Of a stretch of 64,000 nucleotides of DNA, positions 36,382 to 44,915 are shown piece after piece (the stretch's first letter is position 1; each line of letters starts with the position of its first letter). Position numbers and translations under genes: made by a program. The stretch comes from Anaerovorax odorimutans (GTDB taxonomy: Bacteria; Bacillota; Clostridia; Peptostreptococcales; Anaerovoracaceae), in the NCBI RefSeq assembly GCF_024459955.1, contig NZ_JANFXK010000012.1, positions 62,001-126,000 on the forward strand, written 5' to 3'. The notes under the pieces are model-generated. The model did not search any database, was not told the origin of the DNA, and saw only the letters and a list, made by a program, of their open reading frames with translations.

Positions 36382-37274
36382 CAAGTGCGACCTCAGTAAA
36401 AGACCGATTAAAGAAGCAGGCTGTAAAGGATGGAAAAACTATGCAGGATAAGCTGGTGACCTTTGGATTGGAGAGAACAGTCTATAGGATATCGGTTTCA
36501 TCATATGCAAAACGCTTCACACTTAAAGGTGGTATTTTTCTATATACATTATTTGATGGAAAGTATGCGCGTGCGACGGTGGATATAGATCTGCTTGCTC
36601 ATCATATTCCAAATAATGTAGACGAAATAAAAAAGATTTTCAAAGACATATTTTCGATCCAGTGTGATGATGCTATTAGGTTTGACTTGGATACGTTGGA
36701 GGTAATTAATATTACAGAATTTAAGGAATATCATGGTGTAAAGGTTTCTGTCATGGGATATTTGGACAGGACAAAGGTGCCGGTATCCATAGATATAGGG
36801 TTTGGAGATGTGATCTATCCCGAGAGAATGAAGATGGAATTTCCTGTCTTATTAGATATGGAAGCGCCGGAGGTGTATGCGTATTCTATCTATTCGGTAA
36901 TTGCAGAGAAGTTCGAGGCCTTTGTTTCTCTTGGCCTTGCTAATAGTAGATATAAAGATTTTTATGATATTTATGTTTTGGCAGATAGATATGATCTCGA
37001 TGGGTCAGAATTGAAAAATGCGATTGTCGAGACCTTCTGTCATAGAGGAACTGGTTTTGATGATATCGTAGCTTTTGAAACTGATTTCACCGAAGATGTC
37101 ACAAGACAAAGCAGGTGGAAAGCGTTCACCAAAAAGAAGAGTGCTCTTGTGCAAGTGGATTTTAAAGAAACAATGGCACTTATTAAAACATTACTAATGC
37201 CAGTGGCCGAGGCCATTCAAAGTAATTCGCCATTTGATATGAAGTGGAGTAAAGACTCTAAAAGCTGGGATTAA
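36378..37274 (+). CDS. AbiEii-type nucleotidyltransferase toxin
   Basis: 298-residue toxin of the AbiEii/AbiGii family, a DNA-polymerase-beta-like nucleotidyltransferase. The motif block is FTLKGGIFLYTLFDGKYARA followed by TVDIDLLAHH, giving the GG and D-x-D-type catalytic elements; a second conserved region is EVYAYSIYSVIAEKFEAFVSLG ... YKDFYDIYVL. Family members transfer nucleotides to tRNA and protect populations from phage by growth arrest. Translationally coupled to AbiEi (ATGA). The pair appears intact and could be functional. Confidence 0.86.
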   Translation: MTSATSVKDRLKKQAVKDGKTMQDKLVTFGLERTVYRISVSSYAKRFTLKGGIFLYTLFDGKYARATVDIDLLAHHIPNNVDEIKKIFKDIFSIQCDDAIRFDLDTLEVINITEFKEYHGVKVSVMGYLDRTKVPVSIDIGFGDVIYPERMKMEFPVLLDMEAPEVYAYSIYSVIAEKFEAFVSLGLANSRYKDFYDIYVLADRYDLDGSELKNAIVETFCHRGTGFDDIVAFETDFTEDVTRQSRWKAFTKKKSALVQVDFKETMALIKTLLMPVAEAIQSNSPFDMKWSKDSKSWD

Positions 37275-37304
37275 AGTATATATACCGGAGAACGCCTGTG
37301 AGAA

Positions 37305-37490
37305 TTATAGGAGCAAAGCACGAGCCATATTGAAGCCTCTCTTTTTAAACAATAGAGATATTTCTTCAACACCGGATTCATTTCGCCTTTGTTGTTGATA
37401 CATTTCCAAGGCTTGCTGTCCCTGTCCCTGTTCAAAGCTGCATATTGATCGAGTTTTTACGCCCATATGCTCTGCATCCTTGAAAAAAGG
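37305..37490 (-). pseudogene. 3' fragment of an unrecognised gene
   Basis: Minus-strand frame open for about 61 codons without a start, containing EQGQGQQALEMYQQQRR and EEISLLFKKRGFNMARALLL before TAA. The composition is protein-like. I read it as a truncated tail of a gene of the mobile island; weak evidence. Confidence 0.3.
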
Positions 37491-37608
37491 TCAACAAGAG
37501 CTTGATTTTTCGCCGGGTGTTGATGAAAATAGCAATCTGTCTTTTAGGCAATTCTTCAAGTGAAACACGTTTCATTCACAAAGAAGCGGTTCCGGTAACC
37601 AACCCTGA

Positions 37609-37749
37609 TTTTTTCGAAAAGTTACGCATTTTTCAAGGATTCTGCGGTCTCCAGAACGGCCGGCAGCACAAATTTTCATTTCCACCGATTTCAAACTGCC
37701 GCAAACCCACAACTTTGCGTAACTTTGCATTATTTTTTCGAAAAGTTAC
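37609..37749. repeat. 17-bp direct repeat with internal inverted copy
   Basis: TTTTTTCGAAAAGTTAC is present at 37609-37625 and 37733-37749. AAAGTTACGCA (37618-37628) also has a perfect inverted partner, TGCGTAACTTT (37716-37726). The surrounding 37491-37862 stretch has no convincing gene. These may be recombination scars or protein-binding sites at the island's right edge. Confidence 0.4.
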
Positions 37750-37862
37750 CGCAGGCTTGAAACGTATAACTTACTCGACCCAGCTCACAAGCGATTCATT
37801 ACCTTGGAATCGAACAATTCCTGTTGGGGGAAAATGAAATTTACGTATTTTGGGGAAAGCAA

Positions 37863-37890
37863 TGGACTTTCTGGGAAAGCATAGTATAAT
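37863..37890 (+). promoter_or_regulatory. candidate promoter for the AraC gene
   Basis: TATAAT (37885-37890) with a weak TGGACT -35 (37863-37868, 16-bp spacer). It leaves a leader of about 120 bases before the ATG. Confidence 0.35.
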
Positions 37891-38014
37891 AAATTATCTT
37901 GTTTTATTGAGGGCATACCGTCAGGCAGATATAATGGACACAGGCTCATTTTTTACAAGAATCCTTCCTGTCCCCATGTTACAATATGCTAGCAGACAAG
38001 AAGGAGGCAACAAC

Positions 38015-38857
38015 ATGTTATACCAGCAGGAACAGCGATATGCGTATTACGACAAAGATTTGGATATAGAAGCATACAGGCTCAGCGGCATCGTCCAGAA
38101 ATTTCCCAACCATTTCCATGACTATTATGTGGTTGGGTTTATTGAGGGAGGGCGCCGGCATTTGCGGTGCAGGGGAAAGGAATACCAACTGTCCGGCGGC
38201 GATCTTGTGCTTTTCAACCCAAAAGACAGCCATCAGTGCGCCCCGGTAAACGGGGAAACTCTGGAATACCGCGCACTCAATATTACGGAGAAAAGAATGC
38301 GGCAGGCGGCAGCGGATATTACCGGCCGTGATTTCGTGCCGCACTTTGGGGAGAACACCGTACCCAGGTGTGATATTACCGCACAGATCGGGACCCTCTA
38401 TCGGGCAATCGTAGAGGAATGGCCGAAAATGGAGAAGGAGGAACTGTTTTATCTTTTGATCGAACAGCTTCTGGCGGAGTTTGCCCAGTACCGGGAGGAC
38501 AGGGTGCCGGCAGGCCCCAGTGAGGTCATACGAACGCTGTGCCAATACATAGAGGACAATTACAGCCAGGCGATTACGCTGGATGAATTGGCGGATCTCT
38601 CCGATTTGAGCAAATCCTATCTGGTGAGGTCCTTTACCCGGCAGGTAGGCGTATCGCCCCATCGGTATCTGCAGTCAGTTCGAATTCAGAAGGCGAAAAA
38701 GATGCTGGAGCAGGGAGCTTCACCCATCGAAGCGGCGGGGCAGGCGGGCTTTTCCGATCAAAGCCATTTTACCAATTCCTTTAAAGGCTTTATCGGCTTG
38801 ACACCGAAACAATATCAGAATATATTCAGCAAAGACGACAGAACGGGAGGGCAGTAA
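38015..38857 (+). CDS. AraC-family transcriptional regulator
   Basis: 280-residue regulator: N-terminal cupin-type ligand domain (about 15-150; FPNHFHDYYVVGFIEGG, GDLVLFNPKDSHQCAP) and C-terminal double helix-turn-helix (about 180-275; ITLDELADLSDLSKSYLVRSF and the signature AAGQAGFSDQSHFTNSFKG). ATG 38015 follows AAGGAGG; the longer upstream frame lacks a ribosome site. Its stop overlaps the start of an EamA transporter, so it probably controls that transporter in response to a small molecule. Confidence 0.9.
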   Translation: MLYQQEQRYAYYDKDLDIEAYRLSGIVQKFPNHFHDYYVVGFIEGGRRHLRCRGKEYQLSGGDLVLFNPKDSHQCAPVNGETLEYRALNITEKRMRQAAADITGRDFVPHFGENTVPRCDITAQIGTLYRAIVEEWPKMEKEELFYLLIEQLLAEFAQYREDRVPAGPSEVIRTLCQYIEDNYSQAITLDELADLSDLSKSYLVRSFTRQVGVSPHRYLQSVRIQKAKKMLEQGASPIEAAGQAGFSDQSHFTNSFKGFIGLTPKQYQNIFSKDDRTGGQ

Positions 38858-39771
38858 TGGCAGGCGACCGAAATGTTCAGGGCCATGCGGCGGCCCTGTT
38901 TACGATTCTCTTCTGGGGAACTACCTTTATATCGACAAAAATCCTTTTGAAAGATTTTACTCCCATTGAAATTCTGTTCTTTCGCTTTTTACTGGGACTG
39001 GCGGCCCTGACCCTGGCATATCCCCACAGATTGAAGTTGAAAGAACGCAAACAGGAGATTACTTTTATTTTTGCAGGACTTTGCGGCGTGTGCCTGTATT
39101 ACCTTTTGGAGAATATTGCACTCACCTATACGATGGCATCCAATGTAGGGGTCATATTATCAATAGCACCGTTTTTTACGGGGATCCTTACCCATATTTT
39201 TATGAAGGGTGAGGAAAAACTGAAAGCCAACTTTTTTATTGGATTTGCGGTGGCCCTGGCAGGGATTTGCCTGATAAGTTTTAATGGAAGCAGCCTCAAG
39301 CTCAATCCGATGGGTGATCTTCTGGCCGTCATCGCGGCGCTGGTGTGGGCGTTTTATTCACTGCTGACAAAGAAGATCGGCAGCTATGGATACTCGACCA
39401 TTCAGACCACGAGAAGGATCTTCATTTACGGACTGGTGTTCATGATTCCGGCCCTGTTCATCTTTGATTTCCAGGTGAAGCTTTCAAGATTCGCGGATCC
39501 GGTATATGTATTTAATATTCTCTTCCTGGGGCTGGGGGCTTCGGCAATCTGCTTTGTGACCTGGAATTTTGCCGTGAAGGTTTTGGGGGCTGTAAAGACC
39601 AGCGTTTATATTTATATCTGTCCGGTAGTTACGGTCATTACTTCTGTGATCGTGCTTCATGAAAAGATAACTGGCCTGATGCTGTTGGGGATCGTTCTGA
39701 CCCTGGCAGGGCTTTTACTATCGGAAGGGCGGATCGGCAGAAAAAAGGAACAACGGAAAAAGCAGCAGTGA
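38857..39771 (+). CDS. EamA/DMT-family transporter
   Basis: 304-residue transporter with ten hydrophobic segments arranged as two EamA repeats (about 8-140 and 150-290); ILFWGTTFISTKILLKDFTP is the typical first helix. A basic tail closes the protein. Members export amino acids or other metabolites. Coupled to the AraC regulator gene, a common pairing in Firmicutes; the regulator's ligand is probably the exported compound (inference). Confidence 0.88.
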   Translation: MAGDRNVQGHAAALFTILFWGTTFISTKILLKDFTPIEILFFRFLLGLAALTLAYPHRLKLKERKQEITFIFAGLCGVCLYYLLENIALTYTMASNVGVILSIAPFFTGILTHIFMKGEEKLKANFFIGFAVALAGICLISFNGSSLKLNPMGDLLAVIAALVWAFYSLLTKKIGSYGYSTIQTTRRIFIYGLVFMIPALFIFDFQVKLSRFADPVYVFNILFLGLGASAICFVTWNFAVKVLGAVKTSVYIYICPVVTVITSVIVLHEKITGLMLLGIVLTLAGLLLSEGRIGRKKEQRKKQQ

Positions 39772-39802
39772 TATACTTCTGTAATGAATAGGGGAATCTC
39801 AT

Positions 39803-40381
39803 ATGATTTATCGATTACTGGCAATACTGGCAATGCTGTTATTTTACGGAGTTTATCTGGGTAAGCTGTTTGCGCAGAAAAAGCAGGGCATTAAAACAAA
39901 CCAGATCGCAAAAGGGGAAAAGCAAAAATCCGTATACCGAACAGAACGGATCATGGGAGCAGCTACATACAGCGTTTTGATCGCACAGCTGGTATCAATT
40001 GTATTCGACTACAACTGGATGCCTCCCAACGCCAGGTTCAGCGGATTCTGTGTAGCAATTCTGGGAGATATAACTTTTGCCATATCCGTGTGGACTATGA
40101 AAGACAGCTGGCGGGCGGGGATTCCCGAAAGGGATCAGACGCATCTGGTATCGGATGGAATCTACAGATACAGCAGAAATCCGGCTTTTTTAGGGTTTGA
40201 CTTTATGTATATCGGGGTTCTGATAATGTTTTTCAATCCGCTGACGCTGGTATTTACCCTCTTTGCAATGGTGATGTTGCATTTACAGATCCTGCAGGAG
40301 GAAGCCTTTCTTGAGAAACGCTTTGGCGCTGAATACATACAGTATAAACAGACTGTGTTTCGTTACCTGGGAAGACGGTAA
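39803..40381 (+). CDS. isoprenylcysteine-carboxyl-methyltransferase-like membrane protein
   Basis: 192-residue integral membrane methyltransferase of the ICMT/PEMT superfamily. Four to five membrane segments; the SAM-binding C-terminal signature is seen in GIYRYSRNPAFLGFDFMYIG (about 112-131) and in LQEEAFLEKRFGAEYIQYKQ near the end. In bacteria these methylate lipids or other substrates at the membrane; no specific substrate is indicated. It follows the EamA gene by 31 bp and may be cotranscribed. Confidence 0.8.
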   Translation: MIYRLLAILAMLLFYGVYLGKLFAQKKQGIKTNQIAKGEKQKSVYRTERIMGAATYSVLIAQLVSIVFDYNWMPPNARFSGFCVAILGDITFAISVWTMKDSWRAGIPERDQTHLVSDGIYRYSRNPAFLGFDFMYIGVLIMFFNPLTLVFTLFAMVMLHLQILQEEAFLEKRFGAEYIQYKQTVFRYLGRR

Positions 40382-40417
40382 GGAAGCGAAATCATAAATA
40401 TAATTGAGGAGAAAAAT

Positions 40418-41410
40418 ATGAGAAATGAACTAAAAACAGCGATCGACCAGTTCGCGGAATACAGCCAGATCTATAAAGCTGTTACAAAATGGGACAGCCA
40501 TCTGATGGACAAGCTGTGCGCGCTCCAGTGCGTATGCAGCGGGAAAGAGGCAGACGCGGAAAACTATAAGGAATGCCGGACCTACATCAAGGCTCATTCT
40601 GGATTCCTTTCCGCCATCAAAGGAGAAATGCTGCCGGCGGTGGCATGGCAGATGGCAGCGGAAGAGGATCCGGAAGCCTTCTTCATGAATATGCAGGAAT
40701 GTTATCGAAGCCTGCGGGAGGAAGGGTTTCCCGCCTGCGATCATCTGGTGGTCGCGGCTTTGTATCTGGCGCGGACAGCGGAGGACTTTCAGGCGGCCGC
40801 CGCAAAGATGAAGCGGCTGTACCAGGCGATGAAAAAGATCCATCCCTTTATTACCGGACAGGACGACTATGTGGCCGCGGCCATGCTGGCAGCCGGAAAA
40901 ATTTCCGTACCTGAATTCCAGCAGAGGATCAGCAGGATCGAAGAGCTGCTGCGCAACTGGATCTCAGGAGGCAATCGGCTGCAGTCTATTTCCCATACGA
41001 TTTTACTTTTCAACGCGGATGACATCGCATTGTGTGAGAGAGCGATCAACCTGCATCAGGAATTCCGCTCCCGGGGGTATAATTTTAAGTCTCACGATAT
41101 GACGGAGCTGCTGGCGCTTCTGTCCATATCCAAACAGCCTGCGGCCGTACTGGCAGATGAGATTATCGAAGCTGCTGACTATCTGAAAACCAAGAAGGGA
41201 TTCGGCTCCCTGTCTCTGGACAAATGTCAGAGGGCTATGATGGCATCTGGCCTGTATATCACAAAAGAGCTGGCAGGAGAGGATGAAGGCCGTATCAGCC
41301 AGACCGCCATTCAATCCATGGTAGTGGATTACCTGATGGCGCTGCAGACCATGTGCATGTGCTGTATTGTTTCCGCTTCGGCAGCAGCGGCGGCGTCCAG
41401 CGCTGACTGA
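40418..41410 (+). CDS. DUF4003 family protein
   Basis: 330-residue, mainly alpha-helical cytoplasmic protein of the DUF4003 type; function unknown. Seen: FAEYSQIYKAVTKWDSHLMDKLCAL near the start, repeated Ala-rich helices with FPACDHLVVAALYLA, and a C-terminal hydrophobic Cys/Ala segment (CMCCIVSASAAAAASSAD). No catalytic motif. TTGAGGAG precedes the ATG. Often found near stress and signalling genes in Firmicutes; nothing in this neighbourhood fixes a role. Confidence 0.75.
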   Translation: MRNELKTAIDQFAEYSQIYKAVTKWDSHLMDKLCALQCVCSGKEADAENYKECRTYIKAHSGFLSAIKGEMLPAVAWQMAAEEDPEAFFMNMQECYRSLREEGFPACDHLVVAALYLARTAEDFQAAAAKMKRLYQAMKKIHPFITGQDDYVAAAMLAAGKISVPEFQQRISRIEELLRNWISGGNRLQSISHTILLFNADDIALCERAINLHQEFRSRGYNFKSHDMTELLALLSISKQPAAVLADEIIEAADYLKTKKGFGSLSLDKCQRAMMASGLYITKELAGEDEGRISQTAIQSMVVDYLMALQTMCMCCIVSASAAAAASSAD

Positions 41411-41425
41411 TTCCTGAAATTTTGC

Positions 41426-41454
41426 TTGACAAGGAAGCATGACTATATTAAAGT
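41426..41454 (+). promoter_or_regulatory. promoter of the leader peptide-efflux unit
   Basis: TTGACA (41426-41431) with overlapping -10 choices TAAAGT (41449-41454, 17-bp spacer) or TATATT (41444-41449 using TTGCTT at 41422, 16-bp spacer). Predicted start about 41460, some 25 bases before the leader peptide. Confidence 0.55.
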
Positions 41455-41485
41455 GTTCCATAGAAAAAGAAAGGGAGGTGTATTG

Positions 41486-41512
41486 ATGTTTTATTCCATT
41501 CGTATCAAATAA
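41486..41512 (+). CDS. leader peptide MFYSIRIK controlling the efflux gene
   Basis: An eight-codon frame with an excellent ribosome site (AGGGAGGTG, 5 nt before ATG), too strong to be chance. The end Arg-Ile-Lys matches the +X+ pattern at which macrolide-bound ribosomes stall, and the peptide aligns position by position with the Mef(A) and ErmD leaders (M-x-x-S-M/I-R-L/I-R/K). It is followed by two terminator-like hairpins and then a Mef-like pump, so it probably acts as the drug sensor of a transcription attenuator (inference). Confidence 0.7.
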   Translation: MFYSIRIK

Positions 41513-41574
41513 GACTGCAATAAAAAATGAGACTCACGCCGGTGAGATCTTTTGCTGTACTTATTTTCGGATGG

Positions 41575-41635
41575 AACGATATCAATGCGGTTCTTTTTTC
41601 CTGCATGCTTTTGCTGTGGGAACATATCGTTTTTT
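41575..41635 (+). terminator. first attenuator hairpin of the efflux leader
   Basis: AACGATAT (41575-41582) pairs perfectly with ATATCGTT (41624-41631); an adjoining inner stem GTTC (41590-41593) / GAAC (41620-41623) extends it. The T-run TTTTTT (41630-41635) follows. A smaller stem CTCAC-GCCG-GTGAG lies between it and the leader peptide. Confidence 0.6.
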
Positions 41636-41639
41636 CATG

Positions 41640-41678
41640 TGCAGACAAAGACCCCGGTGGGAACTGTCTGCATTTTTT
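41640..41678 (+). terminator. second attenuator hairpin of the efflux leader
   Basis: TGCAGACA (41640-41647) pairs with TGTCTGCA (41665-41672), immediately followed by TTTTTT. TGTCTG could alternatively pair with CAGACA at 41711-41716 next to the efflux ribosome site. Confidence 0.7.
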
Positions 41679-41725
41679 ATTGCAGCGATTCGTTAGCAAG
41701 CAAGAGAAAACAGACAGGAGCGTAT

Positions 41726-42940
41726 ATGAACGAAACAAATCATTTAAAATGGAAGAAAAAATTTTTTACAATCGCCATAGGACAGACCGTTTCACTGATC
41801 GGCAGTTCTGCCGTACAGTTCGCGATGATCTGGTGGATGGCTATTGAGACGGATTCGCCGATCATGATGTCGCTGGCCGGGCTGGTGGCTTTTCTGCCGC
41901 AGCTGATATTGGGACCCTTTGCTGGCGTCTGGATCGATCGGCGAAAAAGAAAGACTGTTGTCATAGCGGCGGACATGTTTGTCGGCCTGGTGGCCGCAGC
42001 CTTTGCCATTGCCTTTGTGATTGGCAGGCCGCCGGTATGGTCTGTTTGTCTGGTCCTTGGCATCCGGGCCATTGGCGGCGTTTTCCATACGCCTGCCATT
42101 CAGGCGTTGATCCCCATGCTGGTGCCTTCACAGGAATTGATGAAGGCCAATGGATGGAGCCAATTCATGCAGTCGGGAGCCTTTATGCTGGGGCCGGTAT
42201 TTGGAGCGTTTCTCTTCGGAGCCTTTTCCATGCCGGTCATACTGCTGACCGACCTTTTGGGGGCCATGGCAGCATGCATAACTGTGGCAGTGATTAAAAT
42301 CCGCGAGCCGGAAAAAAGCGGCACGGAATATCCCAATTTTCGACGGGAATTCAAAGAGGGGATTGCTGTCTTTCGGGCAGATCCCAGGCTGCTGCACCTT
42401 TTGATTAACGCAGCCGTCTGCATGGTGTTCTTCCTGCCGCTGGCCTCACTGTACCCGCTGATGAGCAGCAGCTACTTTAAGGTCAATGCGTTTCACGCAG
42501 GCATCGTCGAATTCCTCTATGCGGCCGGAATGATGGTCTCGGCGCTGGTGATCGGTCAGCTTTTCCAGAAAACCAACAGGCTGCGTCTGGCCAGAATGGG
42601 ACTTCTGCTGCTGGGCATCATCATACTGGCCTGTGGGATTCTGCCGGCGGATTATGTGTTCTTTTGGATCTTTGCCGGACTTTGTCTGCTGATGGGAGCC
42701 TGCGGCAATGTTTACGGGCTGCCGGTGATGACGTACATGCAGGAAACCGTGGCTCCGGAATCCCTGGGCAGGGCTTTTTCCCTTTTAGGCAGTGTCATGT
42801 CCCTGGCTATGCCCCTGGGACTTTTGATTGCCGGTCCCTGTGCCGAAAAACTGGGCGTCGCCTTTTGGTTTCTGGCGTCGGGTATTGCGATGGTTCTGGT
42901 GACCGCGGGCATGGCCCTGTACGATAAAAAGGCCGGCTGA
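41726..42940 (+). CDS. MFS efflux transporter, Mef-like (macrolide efflux family)
   Basis: 404-residue 12-helix major facilitator protein, length as for Mef(A)/(E). Similar stretches include the start WKKKFFTIAIGQTVSLIGSS, GFLPQ..LGPFAGVWIDRRKRK (here VAFLPQLILGPFAGVWIDRR), AIGGVFHTPAIQALIPMLVP and the end GRAFSLLGSVMSLAMPLGLL followed by WFLASGI. These are the positions that are conserved in macrolide exporters. ATG 41726 follows ACAGGAG. The 240-base leader with stalling-type peptide and tandem terminators indicates drug-inducible expression. No msr(D)-type ABC-F gene follows. Substrate is inferred; another ribosome-targeting drug is possible. Confidence 0.82.
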   Translation: MNETNHLKWKKKFFTIAIGQTVSLIGSSAVQFAMIWWMAIETDSPIMMSLAGLVAFLPQLILGPFAGVWIDRRKRKTVVIAADMFVGLVAAAFAIAFVIGRPPVWSVCLVLGIRAIGGVFHTPAIQALIPMLVPSQELMKANGWSQFMQSGAFMLGPVFGAFLFGAFSMPVILLTDLLGAMAACITVAVIKIREPEKSGTEYPNFRREFKEGIAVFRADPRLLHLLINAAVCMVFFLPLASLYPLMSSSYFKVNAFHAGIVEFLYAAGMMVSALVIGQLFQKTNRLRLARMGLLLLGIIILACGILPADYVFFWIFAGLCLLMGACGNVYGLPVMTYMQETVAPESLGRAFSLLGSVMSLAMPLGLLIAGPCAEKLGVAFWFLASGIAMVLVTAGMALYDKKAG

Positions 42941-43097
42941 GAAGGCTCGCCAGTTCGGATGCTTTCACAAAATTGACAAACAAGCGGACTGAATCCACAT
43001 ACAAATAACAATAAATAATCGGTTTCCCTTTATAGGGTTTTTACACGGAAGCGGTATCCTCAGACATGAGAAATTTATCAAAGGAGGATATAATCAA

Positions 43098-44066
43098 GTG
43101 ATAGAAGTGAAGAACCTGGTAAAAAAGTATGGAAGCCACACTGCCGTAGATAACCTGAACTTTTCGATTGATAAGGGAAGGATCTACGGCTTTTTAGGTC
43201 CCAATGGAGCAGGCAAAAGCACCACTATGAACATCATCACCGGCTATCTGGCCGCAACGGAAGGGGAGGTGACGGTAAACGGGTTCGACATACTCAAAGA
43301 ACCGGAGAAGTTTAAAAAGTCCGTCGGCTACCTGCCGGAAATGCCGCCGGTATATACGGACATGACCGTAAGAGAATACCTGGCTTTTGCCGCCGAATTG
43401 AAAGGCATACCCAAGGGCGAACGCAAGGTGCAGATCGAAGTGATTATGGGCAGGATCAAGCTGACGCAGGTAGCGGATCGGCTGATCGGCAATCTGTCCA
43501 AAGGCTACCGGCAGCGGGTGGGGCTGGCCCAGGCCATACTGGGATTCCCGGAAACGATTATCTTAGATGAACCCATGGTAGGCCTGGACCCGCAGCAGAT
43601 CATTGAGATCCGGCAGCTGATCCGCAGTCTGGCAAAAAACCATACGGTTATTCTCAGCTCCCACATCCTCGCGGAGGTCAGGGAACTGTGCGATTATATC
43701 CTCATCATATCCAAGGGAAAACTGGTGGCGCAGGATACGCCGGAGCATCTGGAGCGCCTGCTGTGCGACACGGGAACCATAAAACTGGAAGTCCGGGGAG
43801 CAGCGGAACAGATCAAAGAAGTCCTTTTGCGGATGAAAAAAATGAAAGATTACCGCTTGTCTAAAAAAGAGGAGCAGCTGTTTCTCGTCACCGTCACGCC
43901 GGGAAAAGGGGCCGATATCAGGGAGGCTTTGTTCCTGGCTTTTGCCGGAGCACAGCTGCCGCTTCTTTCCCTATACGAAGAGAAGGGAACCCTGGAGGAT
44001 GTTTATCTCAAGCTGACACAGGAAGGGGGCGGAGCACTTGAAAGCCATTTACAAAAAAGAGCTTAG
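43098..44066 (+). CDS. ABC transporter ATPase (GldA-like, ABC-2 type)
   Basis: 322-residue ATPase of an export-type ABC complex. Walker A GPNGAGKSTT (about 35-44), signature LSKGYRQRVGLAQ (about 134-146), Walker B IILDEPMVGLDP (about 154-165) and switch His in ILSSHILAEV are all intact. The start is GTG at 43098, 10 bases after AAAGGAGG. It opens a four-gene operon (permease, GldG-like, DUF4340) and overlaps the permease gene by 29 bp. In Bacteroidetes the GldAFG set supports gliding; in Firmicutes its substrate is unknown. Confidence 0.9.
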   Translation: MIEVKNLVKKYGSHTAVDNLNFSIDKGRIYGFLGPNGAGKSTTMNIITGYLAATEGEVTVNGFDILKEPEKFKKSVGYLPEMPPVYTDMTVREYLAFAAELKGIPKGERKVQIEVIMGRIKLTQVADRLIGNLSKGYRQRVGLAQAILGFPETIILDEPMVGLDPQQIIEIRQLIRSLAKNHTVILSSHILAEVRELCDYILIISKGKLVAQDTPEHLERLLCDTGTIKLEVRGAAEQIKEVLLRMKKMKDYRLSKKEEQLFLVTVTPGKGADIREALFLAFAGAQLPLLSLYEEKGTLEDVYLKLTQEGGGALESHLQKRA

Positions 44067-44904
44067 TTCCTTTTTCCGTTCCATGACCGGATATGCGCTG
44101 ATCGCCTTTCTGATCACTTTTACCGGAGTCTACTTTATGATCTATAATCTCAATCAGGGATATCCGTTTTTTTCCTACACCCTGTCCGCAGTCATGCTGG
44201 TGCTGCTGGTACTGGTCCCGGTACTGACGATGCGGTCTTTTGCGGAAGAGCGGAGGAGCAGAACGGACCAGCTGCTGTTCACCTCGCCGGTTAAGATCCG
44301 TCAGGTGGTAGCAGGAAAATATCTGGCAATGTGTACCGTATATCTGATTCCCAATTTGATATTCTGTCTGTTTCCGCTGGTCATTAAATCTCAGGGAAGC
44401 GCGTATTTCCTGAGCGATTACAGTTCGATTTTTCAGTTTTTCCTGATGGGCTGCGCCTTTATTTCCATTGGCATGTTCTTCTCCAGCCTGACGGAAAGCC
44501 CGATCATTGCCGCTGTGAGTACCTTCGCGGCGACGCTGATTCTCTATATATGGGAATACCTGACTGACTACCTGCCCGATGGAGCGGTGGCCAACCTGCT
44601 CATTGTGCTGGTTATATGTACGATTTTGGCGGCTCTGATCTTTCACGTAACGAAAAATCGTTTTCTCTGTGCCGCCTTTGAATTCATTACTGCCGCTTCC
44701 GCTGTTACAGTCTGTATTGTTAAATCCTCTCTATTCGAAGGACTCTTGAAAAATGTACTGGGCAGCCTGGATCTGGCAAAGGGCTTTAACAATGCTGCTT
44801 TTAACAATGTTTTCGATGTATCTGCCGTAATCCTGCAGCTGACGGTCATCGCCGTATTTGAGTTTCTGACCGTGCAGAGCATTGAAAAAAGACGCTGGAG
44901 TTAG
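44038..44904 (+). CDS. ABC-2 type permease (GldF-like)
   Basis: 288-residue membrane protein with six main helices, starting with TTG at 44038 (KAIYKKELSSFFRSMTGYAL). The N-terminal KELxSFFxSMTGYA pattern is characteristic of GldF-type permeases; a later ATG would remove it. A conserved block MRSFAEERRSRTDQLLFTSP follows helix 2. Partner of the ATPase upstream, which it overlaps. Confidence 0.85.
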   Translation: MKAIYKKELSSFFRSMTGYALIAFLITFTGVYFMIYNLNQGYPFFSYTLSAVMLVLLVLVPVLTMRSFAEERRSRTDQLLFTSPVKIRQVVAGKYLAMCTVYLIPNLIFCLFPLVIKSQGSAYFLSDYSSIFQFFLMGCAFISIGMFFSSLTESPIIAAVSTFAATLILYIWEYLTDYLPDGAVANLLIVLVICTILAALIFHVTKNRFLCAAFEFITAASAVTVCIVKSSLFEGLLKNVLGSLDLAKGFNNAAFNNVFDVSAVILQLTVIAVFEFLTVQSIEKRRWS

Positions 44905-44915
44905 GGGGTGCGGAA

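Noticed and set aside
41552-41725. N-terminal extension of the Mef-like pump through the leader region
   Set aside because: It would translate the attenuator hairpins; Mef-type proteins start at the residue encoded at 41726, which has its own ribosome site.
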